A stretch of DNA of 64,000 nt from Thiothrix fructosivorans (GTDB lineage Bacteria > Pseudomonadota > Gammaproteobacteria > Thiotrichales > Thiotrichaceae), in NCBI RefSeq assembly GCF_017349355.1, contig NZ_JAFMPM010000006.1:1116001-1180000 (forward strand), read 5' to 3'. This document shows, piece after piece, positions 8,007 through 16,555 of the stretch. The translations under genes were made by a program, and so were the position numbers. The notes beneath the pieces were generated by a model. It searched no databases. It worked only from the letters and a program-made list of their open reading frames with translations, and was not told where the DNA came from. Position 1 is the stretch's first letter. Each line of letters starts with the position of its first letter.

Positions 8007-9158
8007 ATGCAAACTAAATGCGCCTACAAATTCAGGTTTTACCCCGACCCGCAACAAGAAAAATTGCTGGCGCAAACCTTTGGTTGTGTGCGTTACGTTT
8101 ACAACAGCATCTTGCGTTACCGCACGGATGTCTATGATCAGACGCAAGAAAAAATCGGTTATACGGGCGCGAATGCCCGATTGACCGCCATCAAAAAATT
8201 GCCTGAGTCGCTGTTCCTGAACGAAGTCTCCAGTGTCCCACTGCAACAATGCTTGCGAAACCAGCAAACGGCGTTCAAGAATTTCTTTGAAGGTCGGGCG
8301 AAATATCCCGTCTTTAAATCCAAAAAACACCGCCAGTCGGCTGAATTCACTTACCGCGCGTTCACTTTTAAAAACGGTGAACTGAAACTGGCGAAGTGTG
8401 AGCAGCCATTGGTGATTAAATGGAGTCAGACGCTTCCGTCCGACCCGACCACCATTACCGTTTCCAAAGATCAGGCAGGGCGCTATTTTGTGTCTTGCCT
8501 GTGTGAATTTGATGCCACGTTGCTGCCTGTCACCGATAACAAGGTGGGCATTGACGTGGGCATCAAGGATTTGTTCGTCACCAGCGACGGTTTCAAGTCC
8601 GGCAATCCCCGCCACACCGCAGAATACGCGGCTAAACTGGCGAAATACCAACGTCGTCTTGCCAAGAAGAAACTTGGTAGCAAGAATCGGCTGAAAGCTA
8701 AACGCAAAGTTGCCCGTATTCACGCGAAAATCGCCGATTGCCGTTCGGACAACTTGCACAAGCTGTCCCGTAAACTGATTAACGAGAACCAAGTGGTTTG
8801 CGCTGAAAACCTCGCTGTGAAGAACATGATTAAAAACCCCACATTAGCCAAACACATTGCGGATGCAAGTTGGGGAGAATTCACCCGCCAACTCGCGTAC
8901 AAAGCCAATTGGGCGGGAAGAACGTATGTCGAAATCGGCAGATTTTTCCCCTCCAGTAAACGCTGTTCCTGTTGTGGGTTCGTCAAAGACCAACTACCGC
9001 TGGACGTGCGGTCGTGGGAATGCCCTGAATGCAAGGTAATCCATGATCGCGACGTGAATGCAGCGCGTAACATTTTAGCCGCAGGACTGGCGGTGTTAGC
9101 CTTTGGAGAGACTGTTAGTGGCAATGGCATTTCGGTGTCGTTGTCCTGTTCTCGATGA
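8007..9158 (+). CDS. tnpB: TnpB RNA-guided nuclease (IS200/IS605 superfamily, no TnpA)
   Basis: This 383-residue protein has the N-terminal helix-turn-helix (YKFRFYPDPQQEKLL). The RuvC catalytic set is complete: GIDVGIKD (first Asp), CAENLAVKNM (Glu) and HDRDVNAARN (last Asp). The CSCCG ... CPEC zinc finger lies before the last motif. TnpB proteins are RNA-guided DNA endonucleases that use an omega RNA from the 3' end of the element. All key residues are present, so it is probably active. No tnpA transposase gene lies nearby, as in IS1341-type elements. It sits between gmhB and plsC on the opposite strand. Confidence 0.93.
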   Translation: MQTKCAYKFRFYPDPQQEKLLAQTFGCVRYVYNSILRYRTDVYDQTQEKIGYTGANARLTAIKKLPESLFLNEVSSVPLQQCLRNQQTAFKNFFEGRAKYPVFKSKKHRQSAEFTYRAFTFKNGELKLAKCEQPLVIKWSQTLPSDPTTITVSKDQAGRYFVSCLCEFDATLLPVTDNKVGIDVGIKDLFVTSDGFKSGNPRHTAEYAAKLAKYQRRLAKKKLGSKNRLKAKRKVARIHAKIADCRSDNLHKLSRKLINENQVVCAENLAVKNMIKNPTLAKHIADASWGEFTRQLAYKANWAGRTYVEIGRFFPSSKRCSCCGFVKDQLPLDVRSWECPECKVIHDRDVNAARNILAAGLAVLAFGETVSGNGISVSLSCSR

Positions 9159-9197
9159 ATTAGGAATCCCCTTCCTTTAGGGAGGTGAGGAAGTCAA
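8007..9197 (+). mobile_element. IS1341-like TnpB-only element with right end at about 9197
   Basis: The element contains tnpB and a right end at about 9165-9197. This end has an imperfect hairpin (CCCCTTCC, TTTA loop, GGGAGG) and finishes in GTCAA, the form common in IS200/IS605 right ends. It ends five bases before the gmhB stop codon. The left end is somewhere in 7850-8006 and I could not fix it. By family knowledge, the right-end hairpin is also the 3' scaffold of the omega RNA and the bases after it (from 9198, the end of gmhB) would serve as guide. Confidence 0.75.
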
Positions 9198-9201
9198 GCG
9201 G

Positions 9202-9738
9202 TTAGACCCCTAACAGTGAGTCGGCGTAGTCTGCCAGATTATCGAAGACAGGTATATTGGCGGGTAACACGCCTTTTGCCAAGGTACGTTCGCCTTTGCC
9301 GCTGCGCACTTGCACGTAGGCAATGCCTGCGGCACGCGCGGCTTGCCAGTCGGTCAGCGAGTCGCCCACCATGACCGTGGCGGTAGGCAGTGCGCCGCAC
9401 TGGGTAATGATTTCTTGCAACATGCCCGGTTGGGGTTTGCGGCATTCACACGCATCCGCCGCCAGATGTGGGCAGTAAACAATGTAGCTGACTGTGCCGC
9501 CATGTGCGGCTAATAGGCGTTGCAACTTGGCGTGCATGGCATCTAGCGTGGCTTCGCTGTAATAGCCGCGACTGATGCCGGATTGGTTGGTGGCAATCGC
9601 CAGCGTGTAACCCGCTTGCTGCAAACGTGCCATCGCTTCGAGGCTGCCTGCAATGGGTATCCACTCCTCCGCTGACTTGATGTAGTCGTCGGAGTCGTGG
9701 TTAATCACGCCATCACGGTCGAGGATGATGAGTTTCAC
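9202..9738 (-). CDS. gmhB: D-glycero-beta-D-manno-heptose-1,7-bisphosphate 7-phosphatase
   Basis: This 178-residue HAD-superfamily phosphatase removes the C7 phosphate in ADP-heptose synthesis for lipopolysaccharide core. The catalytic motif is LDRDGVIN (Asp7 nucleophile, Asp9 acid/base). ATNQSGISRG gives HAD motif II, and the zinc-binding loop typical of GmhB appears as CPH...CECRKPQPGM. MVGDSLTDWQAA is the last HAD motif. The start overlaps the rdgB stop by 4 bp, so it is translated from the rph-rdgB-gmhB transcript. Its stop is only five bases from the end of the TnpB element. Confidence 0.93.
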   Translation of the reverse strand: MKLIILDRDGVINHDSDDYIKSAEEWIPIAGSLEAMARLQQAGYTLAIATNQSGISRGYYSEATLDAMHAKLQRLLAAHGGTVSYIVYCPHLAADACECRKPQPGMLQEIITQCGALPTATVMVGDSLTDWQAARAAGIAYVQVRSGKGERTLAKGVLPANIPVFDNLADYADSLLGV

Positions 9739-10334
9739 CCAGCATTCTCCAGCAAGGCATGGAGCTTACGCAAGGCTTGCCCGCGATGGCTGATACGGTT
9801 CTTTTCGTCCGGTGGCAAGTCGGCGGAAGAGCAGCCGTGCGTTGGCACATAAAACAGCGGGTCGTAGCCAAAGCCATTTGTGCCGCTGGCTTGGTGCAAG
9901 ATCACGCCTTCCCAACTGGCCTCGCTAATGATCGGTAATTGGTCGTCGGCATGGCGCAGGTACACGATGCAGCAATAAAACCGTGCGGTGCGTTGTGCAT
10001 CCGGCACATCTTGCAGCGCATCCAATAGCTTGGTGTTATTGGCGGCATCGTCGCCGTGATCCCCCGCGTAACGGGCGGAATACAGCCCTGGCGCACCGCC
10101 GAGTGCATCCACCACAATGCCGGAATCGTCTGCCATGGCGGGCATTCCGGTCAGTTTGGCGGCATGGCGGGCTTTGATCAGGGCATTTTCGACGAAGGTT
10201 AAGCCATTTTCTACCGCATCGCTCACCCCGAACTCGCTTTGGCGCACAAATTCGATGCCAAGATCTGCCATCATCGCGTTGAATTCGCGTAACTTTCCGG
10301 CGTTACCGCTGGCTAATACCATGCGTTTGCTCAT
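9735..10334 (-). CDS. rdgB: dITP/XTP pyrophosphatase (RdgB/HAM1 family)
   Basis: This 199-residue house-cleaning nucleotide pyrophosphatase hydrolyses dITP, XTP and related damaged purine nucleotides to monophosphates. Visible are the N-terminal [11 protein letters not shown] nucleotide-binding motif, [24 protein letters not shown] and the late [14 protein letters not shown] and [10 protein letters not shown] blocks. Length is standard. It overlaps rph upstream and gmhB downstream by 4 bp each, indicating translational coupling. Confidence 0.95.
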   Translation of the reverse strand: MSKRMVLASGNAGKLREFNAMMADLGIEFVRQSEFGVSDAVENGLTFVENALIKARHAAKLTGMPAMADDSGIVVDALGGAPGLYSARYAGDHGDDAANNTKLLDALQDVPDAQRTARFYCCIVYLRHADDQLPIISEASWEGVILHQASGTNGFGYDPLFYVPTHGCSSADLPPDEKNRISHRGQALRKLHALLENAG

Positions 10335-11047
10335 ATGCCTAAGACCTCCCGTTGTGCCTGCATGATGTCACGAATGCCTTTTTCGGCGAGTGCCAGCATC
10401 GCGTCCAGTTCGTCGCGGCGGAAGGCGTGACCTTCGGCAGTGCCTTGCAATTCGATGAATTGTCCGGCTTCGTTCATGACCACGTTCATGTCGGTTTCGG
10501 CTTTGGAATCTTCGGCATAATCCAAGTCGAGCACGGGTACGCCATCGAAAATACCGACGGAAATGGAGGCGATTTGCCCGTGTAGCGGATTTTTCTTGAG
10601 GCGGCGGTTCTTTTGCAACCACGTCACCGCATCGCACAAGGCGACGTATGCACCGCTAATAGAGGCGGTACGCGTGCCGCCATCGGCTTGCAGGACATCG
10701 CAGTCGATGGTGATTTGGAATTCGCCGAGGGCTTCAAGGTCAACCACGGCGCGTAAGGCACGTCCGATCAGGCGTTGGATTTCCATCGTGCGCCCGCCTT
10801 GCTTGCCTTTGGCGGCTTCGCGAGCAGTACGTGAGCCAGTGGCACGCGGCAACATGCCGTATTCTGCCGTGACCCAGCCTTGCCCTTTACCTTTGAGCCA
10901 GCCGGGAAGGCGGTCTTCAACGGTAGCGGTACACAGCACCTTGGTATTGCCGAATTCGACCAAGACTGAGCCTTCGGCGTGCATGGTGTATTGGCGCGTG
11001 AATTTGACGGTTCGCATTTGGTCGGGGGTGCGTGCGCTGGGCCTCAT
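10331..11047 (-). CDS. rph: ribonuclease PH
   Basis: This 238-residue phosphorolytic 3'-5' exoribonuclease trims tRNA 3' ends. Characteristic segments are [37 protein letters not shown], the [12 protein letters not shown] block and [37 protein letters not shown] carries the metal-binding Asp residues. It is the first gene of the rph-rdgB-gmhB series; the rph-rdgB pairing is common in proteobacteria. An AAGGAAA ribosome site precedes the ATG. Confidence 0.96.
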   Translation of the reverse strand: MRPSARTPDQMRTVKFTRQYTMHAEGSVLVEFGNTKVLCTATVEDRLPGWLKGKGQGWVTAEYGMLPRATGSRTAREAAKGKQGGRTMEIQRLIGRALRAVVDLEALGEFQITIDCDVLQADGGTRTASISGAYVALCDAVTWLQKNRRLKKNPLHGQIASISVGIFDGVPVLDLDYAEDSKAETDMNVVMNEAGQFIELQGTAEGHAFRRDELDAMLALAEKGIRDIMQAQREVLGI

Positions 11048-11117
11048 GGGGGTTTCCTTTTAGTCTATCTGGCTAGGTGAGCGGGCATTATACGCATCCT
11101 GCGTGTTGGTTTCACGG

Positions 11118-13406
11118 TTATCGCGGTGTATGGGGGAGCCATTGTTGGAGCATGGTGCGGATTTGGTCGAGTTCAAACGGTTTGGTGAGGTAATCATTCA
11201 TACCGCTGGCGAGGCAGCGTTCGCGTTCTCCGGCAATAGCGTGGGCGGTTAAGGCGATAATTGGCAAGTGGCTAAAGCGTGCATCTTTGCGAATGTGTTG
11301 TGTGGTTTCATAGCCGTTCATGTCCGGCATACTGACATCCATGAATACGAGGTCGAAGGTGTGTTGCTGCACTTGCTGGATGGCGGCTGCACCACTGGCG
11401 GCAATGCTGACTTTGACCTCTAAGGTTTTTAGTAGTGCTTGTCCGAAGAATTGGTTGATGGGGTCGTCATCGACCAGCAATATGTGGGTGTTTTCTCTAA
11501 TAATGTGGGCTTGTTGTATTTGTTGTGTGCCTGTTGCGGGGTCGGTATGGGTGTGCAGCGCAAAAGTAGTGCTAAAAAAGAAGCGGCTACCTTTGCCCAC
11601 ATTGCTTTGCATGCGGAGTGTGCCGCCCATTGCGGCGACCAGTTTGCTGCTGATGGATAGCCCTAACCCTGTGCCACGATAGCGTGTATCACGGCTGTGA
11701 TGAATGGGGGAAAAAGGTTCAAATAGGCGTTGTCGCTGTTGTTCACTCAGACCGCAGCCGGTATCGGTGACGCTAAAGTGGAGTTCGACGTGCGGCGGCG
11801 TGCGTTCAGTGAGCGGGGTGGCGCTGATGCGTAAGGCAACTTGCCCCTGTTCGGTGAATTTGAGGGCATTGTTTAACAAATTCAGCAAGATTTGCGACAG
11901 GCGCATTGGGTCACCGCGCAGGGTAATGTCGCGTGGATACTGGCTGTAAAATTGGAGACTCAGGTTTTTCTGGGTGGCTTGTTCGGCGAGGAGTTGTTCG
12001 ATGCTGGTAAGTATTTCACCGAGGGTGAAGGGGATTTGCTCCAAGTTCGGTTGAGTGCTTTCTAGGCGTGATAGATCAAGAATATCGTTGATGAGGTGCA
12101 TCATGTGCTTGGCAGCGGTATTGAGCTTGTCGATGTAACTGCGCTGCTGGGCGGTGAGTGAGGTTTGCTGCAAGAGTGTGCCGGTATTGATGACGGCATT
12201 CATTGGGGTGCGGATTTCATGGCTCATCGAGGCGAGAAATTCACCTTTGGCAAGACTGGCGGCTTCGGCACGTTGGCTTTGTTCGCGTAGATCGCGGGTG
12301 CGTTCTGCTTGAGTGAGGGACAGCAATACCATGAAAGCCATGATGCCGAGTTGGGTGAGATCCATTGCAGGTGGCCAGTTGTCGATTACGCCGATGCCGA
12401 TCAAGAGGAGCGGGGTGGTGCTGAGGGTGATGACAATGAATGCCCATGCGGTATTTTGTGCTTCACGGCGCTTGCGCAGACTGAGGATGAAGATGACGGG
12501 GCTGCTAAGGATGAGCAGAGAGAGCGCGAGTATTCCCGCCATCATGAAATCATACGGCACAAACGGGGCGAGGAGTAGTGTTATGAAGCAAGCGATGATC
12601 AGGGCTTGAAAGGGGAATTTGAAGGTGGGTAGTTGCCGTGGAACATCCAGTAAATGGTAGATAAAACTAGCCCCACTGGTGACTGCTAGTTGGGTGAAAA
12701 TCGCGGGGACGCTGTCATACCAAGCACCTAACAGGGTGATGTGGTTGAGCAGCCCATTCAGGTAGCTCAGTTCTAGCCCAGTGGTGAGGATGAGCAGGCT
12801 GAGGCTTAAAAAGCTGGCTTCGCGCAGTTTCAGGAAGGTTAGGAAGTTGTAGGCGGCGAGTGCCAACATGCCGCCGAGAATTGCACCGTAAAATAGGTAA
12901 TCCATAATGGCGGATTGCAAGAGGTTATCTGCCGTTCTGAGTTCCAATTCAAACGATAGCGGGATATTGGGATTGGTGACTTGTACGTAAACGGTGTAGG
13001 GCGTTCCCGGTGTTAAGGTGAGTGTGTAAGCGGGCATCCTAAAAGCGGGGATATTCGGTAGTGGTGTCGGTTTGCTGGTGGGGATGGTGTGCGTAGGCTG
13101 GCTATACGCCCAGACCATACTGGTGTCTTGCCCGCGAAATAACACATACCAGTTGAGCCGTTGCGTGGCGTGACTAATCACTTCAAAACGCGCCCAGTAG
13201 GTGGATTGGGTATAACCGATTTGCGGGTGGTAATTCCAGCCGCCTTGATAGTTCGTGAGTGAGCCATCGGTGCGCTCTACGGCGACTTCGACATAGGGAT
13301 AAAGCCAAGCGTGCGTGGTGGTGTCATCCAGTACTAACGGCTGCGCGGTCAGGGTGGTCCGAGGCAGTAATAGGCAGCAGCATAAGAGAAGGATTCGGAG
13401 TAACAG
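11118..13406 (-). CDS. 7TMR-DISM hybrid sensor kinase with receiver domain; probable CTG start
   Basis: The frame gives 762 residues if it starts at the CTG at 13404-13406, eight bases after an AAGGA ribosome site. No ATG, GTG or TTG precedes the folded domain, and an in-frame TGA lies at 13434-13436. The only conventional start, GTG at 13181, would cut the periplasmic domain. From the CTG the order is: signal peptide, periplasmic DISMED2-like sensor domain (about 25-160), seven membrane helices (about 165-365), HisKA with SHEIRTP (His396), HATPase (GTGLGLSIS), and a receiver domain with LLVDDDPIN, phospho-Asp about 690 and LTKPF. It belongs to BarA/EvgS-like phosphorelay kinases but lacks its own Hpt domain; a separate Hpt gene lies upstream. 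Confidence 0.85.
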   Translation of the reverse strand: MLLRILLLCCCLLLPRTTLTAQPLVLDDTTTHAWLYPYVEVAVERTDGSLTNYQGGWNYHPQIGYTQSTYWARFEVISHATQRLNWYVLFRGQDTSMVWAYSQPTHTIPTSKPTPLPNIPAFRMPAYTLTLTPGTPYTVYVQVTNPNIPLSFELELRTADNLLQSAIMDYLFYGAILGGMLALAAYNFLTFLKLREASFLSLSLLILTTGLELSYLNGLLNHITLLGAWYDSVPAIFTQLAVTSGASFIYHLLDVPRQLPTFKFPFQALIIACFITLLLAPFVPYDFMMAGILALSLLILSSPVIFILSLRKRREAQNTAWAFIVITLSTTPLLLIGIGVIDNWPPAMDLTQLGIMAFMVLLSLTQAERTRDLREQSQRAEAASLAKGEFLASMSHEIRTPMNAVINTGTLLQQTSLTAQQRSYIDKLNTAAKHMMHLINDILDLSRLESTQPNLEQIPFTLGEILTSIEQLLAEQATQKNLSLQFYSQYPRDITLRGDPMRLSQILLNLLNNALKFTEQGQVALRISATPLTERTPPHVELHFSVTDTGCGLSEQQRQRLFEPFSPIHHSRDTRYRGTGLGLSISSKLVAAMGGTLRMQSNVGKGSRFFFSTTFALHTHTDPATGTQQIQQAHIIRENTHILLVDDDPINQFFGQALLKTLEVKVSIAASGAAAIQQVQQHTFDLVFMDVSMPDMNGYETTQHIRKDARFSHLPIIALTAHAIAGERERCLASGMNDYLTKPFELDQIRTMLQQWLPHTPR

Positions 13407-13492
13407 CGCGAGTTTCCTTGGAGAATCAATGGCTCAGGGTTGCGGAATCATGCCGAGGCGCGTTTGGAACTGAATAAGCGTTTCTGAGCCTG

Positions 13493-13533
13493 AAAAAAAC
13501 TGACCCCGTCTACAGGGGAGCAGGTGGGGTCAG
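13493..13533 (-). terminator. Rho-independent terminator after the small secreted protein
   Basis: On the minus strand CTGACCCC pairs with GGGGTCAG around an 18-base loop and is followed by seven T. It lies after the stop at 13584 and before the kinase start, so the kinase probably needs its own promoter between 13407 and 13492 or depends on read-through. Confidence 0.8.
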
Positions 13534-13583
13534 AAAGCGACTCAACGCTATTTGGCGCAGTGCGGTGAGTCGAGTTAAAGGGT

Positions 13584-13877
13584 TTAATGTGTTTTTATGA
13601 TGTTCTTGTTTCGATAGTCTTCAATCAGCCCTTGTAGAGTGATGAATTGATCGGATTGCAGTAAGTACAAGTACAAATGTGGGCCAATCAGCCCCGGTAA
13701 AAAGCTACGCGGAGCAGCAGATAACGTTTCCGGCATACCCACGCTCTCTGCAATGGTGGTGGTGTCCTCTCGCTGTTGTCCTTTTTGTACGCTAGTCACA
13801 GATGCTGCGGTTGCTGCTGATGTGAGTAACAATCCTGCTAATAAGCTTATCGTTACTAAGAAGCTTCGCTCCCTCAT
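13584..13877 (-). CDS. small secreted protein, function unknown
   Basis: I use the ATG at 13875-13877, which gives 97 residues with a clean signal peptide (hydrophobic core then SAATAA cleavage region, about residue 24). An upstream ATG would add 31 residues of implausible hydrophobic sequence. The mature part of about 70 residues has no Cys and ends in a short polar helix. It lies between the Hpt gene and the hybrid kinase on the same strand and is followed by a terminator. A role as a periplasmic accessory to the sensor is possible from position only. Confidence 0.55.
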   Translation of the reverse strand: MRERSFLVTISLLAGLLLTSAATAASVTSVQKGQQREDTTTIAESVGMPETLSAAPRSFLPGLIGPHLYLYLLQSDQFITLQGLIEDYRNKNIIKTH

Positions 13878-13976
13878 GTTGTTAAACGTCCTGTTTAGCT
13901 TAATGATGGAGAGGACTGTAGTGAATAGGGTTGCTTTTGTAACGAGAAAAATTGTAAAAAAATGTAACACATGAAT

Positions 13977-14318
13977 TTAATGGTTGGCATGATTCGCCAT
14001 GAACTGCTGAATAGCACGTTCAATGTATTGGAATTCTGCGACTAAATCTTGAGAGAATGCGGGGTGTTGTAAGGTCTGTATCGGCTTTTGAATGATGGTG
14101 TCTAGCTGTTCTATTAACCTAGCAGAGCTATACAAATGAGCAGTAGCTTTAAAGCGGTGGGCGGTAGCCGCAGCGCTATCCCAATCGTGTTGTTGCAGGT
14201 GGGTGAGCAAATCTTGCTTGCATTGGTGAATTTGCGGTTGGGCAAACGCGAGAAAACGCTGTGCGCTCTCTTGTCCCAGCATGGCGACTAAGGTGTTGAA
14301 TACAGTGGCTGTGGTCAT
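13977..14318 (-). CDS. stand-alone histidine phosphotransfer (Hpt) protein
   Basis: I start at the ATG at 14316-14318, which overlaps the regulator stop as ATGA and gives 113 residues. The four-helix Hpt signature is ATAHRFKATAHLYSS, in which the first His is the likely phosphorylated residue and the usual Lys follows three places later. The Gly of the family motif is Ala here. Hpt proteins pass phosphate between a hybrid kinase receiver domain and a response regulator. The neighbouring kinase ends in a receiver domain and has no Hpt of its own, so this protein is the natural missing link of that relay. Confidence 0.8.
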   Translation of the reverse strand: MTTATVFNTLVAMLGQESAQRFLAFAQPQIHQCKQDLLTHLQQHDWDSAAATAHRFKATAHLYSSARLIEQLDTIIQKPIQTLQHPAFSQDLVAEFQYIERAIQQFMANHANH

Positions 14319-15034
14319 GAGTCGAGGGTTAAACGATACCCTTTGCGCCAGACGGTGCACAGGTAGCGGGGTGTAGTGGCATTGTCATCAAGCTTTTTGC
14401 GTAAGCGATTGATGGTCATGTCGATGCTGCGGTTCATCGGTTGGTAGTCATTACCATACAGGGCGAGTGAAATAGCATCGCGTGTCAAAATTTGTCCGGG
14501 ATTCTGACAAAAAAATTGCAGTAGACCGCTTTCTTGTGTGGTGAGTTTGATCGTGGTGTTATCGCGTTCAAGGTGTTCATGCACGGGGTCAAAGAAGCTG
14601 CTGCCAATTTTGTGGATGACACGACCATTAGCAAGGGGTCTGTCACGCATAATATTGCGGATACGGATCAGCAGCTCTTTGGGATGAAAGGGCTTGGTGA
14701 GGTAATCATCAGCGCCAAATTCTAGACCTTGTAGGCGTTCTTGTGCGGATTTTTTTGCAGATAATAGCATCACGGGAATGTGTTCGTGATATTTTTTCAA
14801 CCATCTCAACCAATGTAACCCATCCTTACCCGGCATCATTATGTCGAGTAGAATAAAATCAGGTTGTTGATGCTGGAGAAATTCGCTTATTTCTTCTCCA
14901 CATTGGAGCGCATCGATGTGGTAATCATGTTGACACAGGTACTCTTCCAGCAACTTGTGCAGGAGAATATCGTCGTCAACCAGTAAGATCTGACGCGCCG
15001 GTGCATCGCTCGCATTTGATGAAATGAGGTTCAT
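14315..15034 (-). CDS. OmpR/PhoB-family response regulator
   Basis: The protein is 239 residues from the ATG at 15034; an in-frame GTG at 15061 would add nine residues. The receiver domain shows ILLVDDDIL, phospho-Asp in LLDIMMPGKDG and LTKPFHPKELL. A winged-helix DNA-binding domain follows, with RDAISLALYG and RSIDMTINRLRKKL. It is a transcription factor, presumably the output of the phosphorelay formed with the Hpt gene (4-bp overlap) and the hybrid kinase. The domain pairing resembles ArcA/TorR-type systems. Target genes are unknown. Confidence 0.9.
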   Translation of the reverse strand: MNLISSNASDAPARQILLVDDDILLHKLLEEYLCQHDYHIDALQCGEEISEFLQHQQPDFILLDIMMPGKDGLHWLRWLKKYHEHIPVMLLSAKKSAQERLQGLEFGADDYLTKPFHPKELLIRIRNIMRDRPLANGRVIHKIGSSFFDPVHEHLERDNTTIKLTTQESGLLQFFCQNPGQILTRDAISLALYGNDYQPMNRSIDMTINRLRKKLDDNATTPRYLCTVWRKGYRLTLDS

Positions 15035-15108
15035 TTTCTCGAAAATTAATATCTTGGACACGGATGTGTAGGCATTTTAGTAGTATAAACTCCAAAAGTC
15101 TAAAAATA

Positions 15109-15792
15109 TCATTGATATTGTTTGAGGCGAGTTTCGATGGTGTCGCCATCTTCTTTGTGGCGCACTTGGACAATGGCGTAATTTAGTTTGGGGGCTAGCC
15201 ATAAGATCGTTTGACGCTCACCGTCGGTATGCACGACCTCCACTTTTTCGCAGTCGTATTCTCCAGCGGGGACACTGATGGTTTCCTTGCCCACGTTACG
15301 AAGGCGATAGTCTTGCAGCTTGCCCCGACTCACAATGTGGTAATTGAGGGGCTTGCCTGCGGCGAGTGCATCCATTAGGTACAGTTCCAGCGTTGCCATA
15401 TCCAGCGTACCGTCGGGCACGGTGAGTTGATAGGCAGTGCCGTTAAATGTACCGCTGGTTTGCGTGGGTGTGACGAAGCTAAATTCGTCTTTTTTATCTT
15501 TTTTCTTGTTTTTGTGATGATGCATGTATTGTGCAGGAATGAGTTCCTCGCCGTTTTTCTTGCCTGTACTGCGTTCGGTGAGGGTATCACCGCTGAGTAG
15601 TGCGGCTAAACCGTTAGCCTCGGTACGCTTTTGATAGGTATAAGTATTGCCGTTATAGCGCAGGCTAGTGGTCATTACCCCCATCTCAAGTCCTTTGGCG
15701 GTGACGGTATAACTCGCTTGAAAAGCATCGGGTGCTGCGACTGCCAGTGAAGTGAACAAAGTTAAGCCTGCGGCTATGATGAAACGTTGCAT
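15109..15792 (-). CDS. DUF3108 periplasmic protein
   Basis: This 227-residue protein starts at the ATG at 15792, nine bases after AAGGA; a TTG three codons earlier sits right against that site and is less likely. The signal peptide ends near LAVAA. The mature part is a beta-rich DUF3108-type domain (FQASYTVTAKGLEMGVM, then LPAGEYDCEKVEV-like blocks) with an inserted run of Lys and His (HHHKNKKKDKKDE). Function of the family is not established; it is predicted to act in the periplasm. It is divergent from trxA. Confidence 0.8.
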   Translation of the reverse strand: MQRFIIAAGLTLFTSLAVAAPDAFQASYTVTAKGLEMGVMTTSLRYNGNTYTYQKRTEANGLAALLSGDTLTERSTGKKNGEELIPAQYMHHHKNKKKDKKDEFSFVTPTQTSGTFNGTAYQLTVPDGTLDMATLELYLMDALAAGKPLNYHIVSRGKLQDYRLRNVGKETISVPAGEYDCEKVEVVHTDGERQTILWLAPKLNYAIVQVRHKEDGDTIETRLKQYQ

Positions 15793-15937
15793 TAGTATCA
15801 ATCCTTCTGGTTAAACGCTATTGACCCAATTAGACTACAGTAAGCCATGTTGGTTCTGAAACGCTATACTACAAAGATGGCGCGAAATATTAGAGAATAG
15901 CGACTGTGAAACCTCGAAAATCAGGGAGACCCCTTCT

Positions 15938-16264
15938 GTGAGTGATAACATTATTAAACTTTCCGATGCTACCTTTGAGCAGGAAGTGCTGAAATCCACT
16001 GTACCCGTGCTGGTTGACTATTGGGCAGAGTGGTGTGGACCGTGCAAAATGATTGCACCATTGCTGGAAGAAATTGCCGGTGAGTTTGCTGGCAAACTGA
16101 AAGTGGCCAAGCTGAACATTGACGACAACAAAGAAGTACCACCACGTTATGGCATTCGGGGGATTCCTACTCTGATGTTGTTCAAAAATGGTGCTGTGGA
16201 AGCGACCAAAGTGGGCGCTTTATCCAAGTCGCAATTGACAGCGTTCTTGAACCAGAACCTCTAA
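15938..16264 (+). CDS. trxA: thioredoxin 1
   Basis: This 108-residue cytoplasmic thioredoxin starts at GTG after an AGGGAG ribosome site. The redox centre is WCGPCK (Cys33, Cys36). The fold markers [13 protein letters not shown] and [11 protein letters not shown] with the cis-Pro are intact. It reduces disulfides in client proteins using thioredoxin reductase. It precedes rho, the order seen in Escherichia coli and many relatives, with a terminator and a roughly 260-base leader between them. Confidence 0.97.
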   Translation: MSDNIIKLSDATFEQEVLKSTVPVLVDYWAEWCGPCKMIAPLLEEIAGEFAGKLKVAKLNIDDNKEVPPRYGIRGIPTLMLFKNGAVEATKVGALSKSQLTAFLNQNL

Positions 16265-16270
16265 AACAGT

Positions 16271-16299
16271 GGGGGCAGCCCCCTGTGGTTGCCCTTTTT
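16271..16299 (+). terminator. Rho-independent terminator after trxA
   Basis: GGGCAG pairs with TTGCCC around a C-rich loop and is followed by five T directly after the trxA stop. The remaining 256 bases before rho carry no gene I can support. Rho leaders are often autoregulated, but I could not identify a specific site. Confidence 0.6.
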
Positions 16300-16555
16300 C
16301 AGAGGCGATGGGTTATTTTGCTGGACTCTATCAAACTAGCGTGCTAGTTTTAATGTACTTGAATCTGCATCCAGATTCATTCCTGAAAATCCTGTCTCGT
16401 TTTCTTAATCACACGATTCTCACACGAGCTGTAATAGGCGATAATATTATTGCGTCCTAGCTGTAGGGCAATCAGCTTCCTTTCCGATTGAGAACGATGC
16501 GACGAGCCGGTGCTTCCTGATTATTGACACCTAATTTCCCATCAATTCATCATCT

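Noticed and set aside
13179-13181. GTG as start of the hybrid kinase
   Set aside because: It removes the signal peptide and half of the periplasmic domain, which are clearly encoded upstream in frame.
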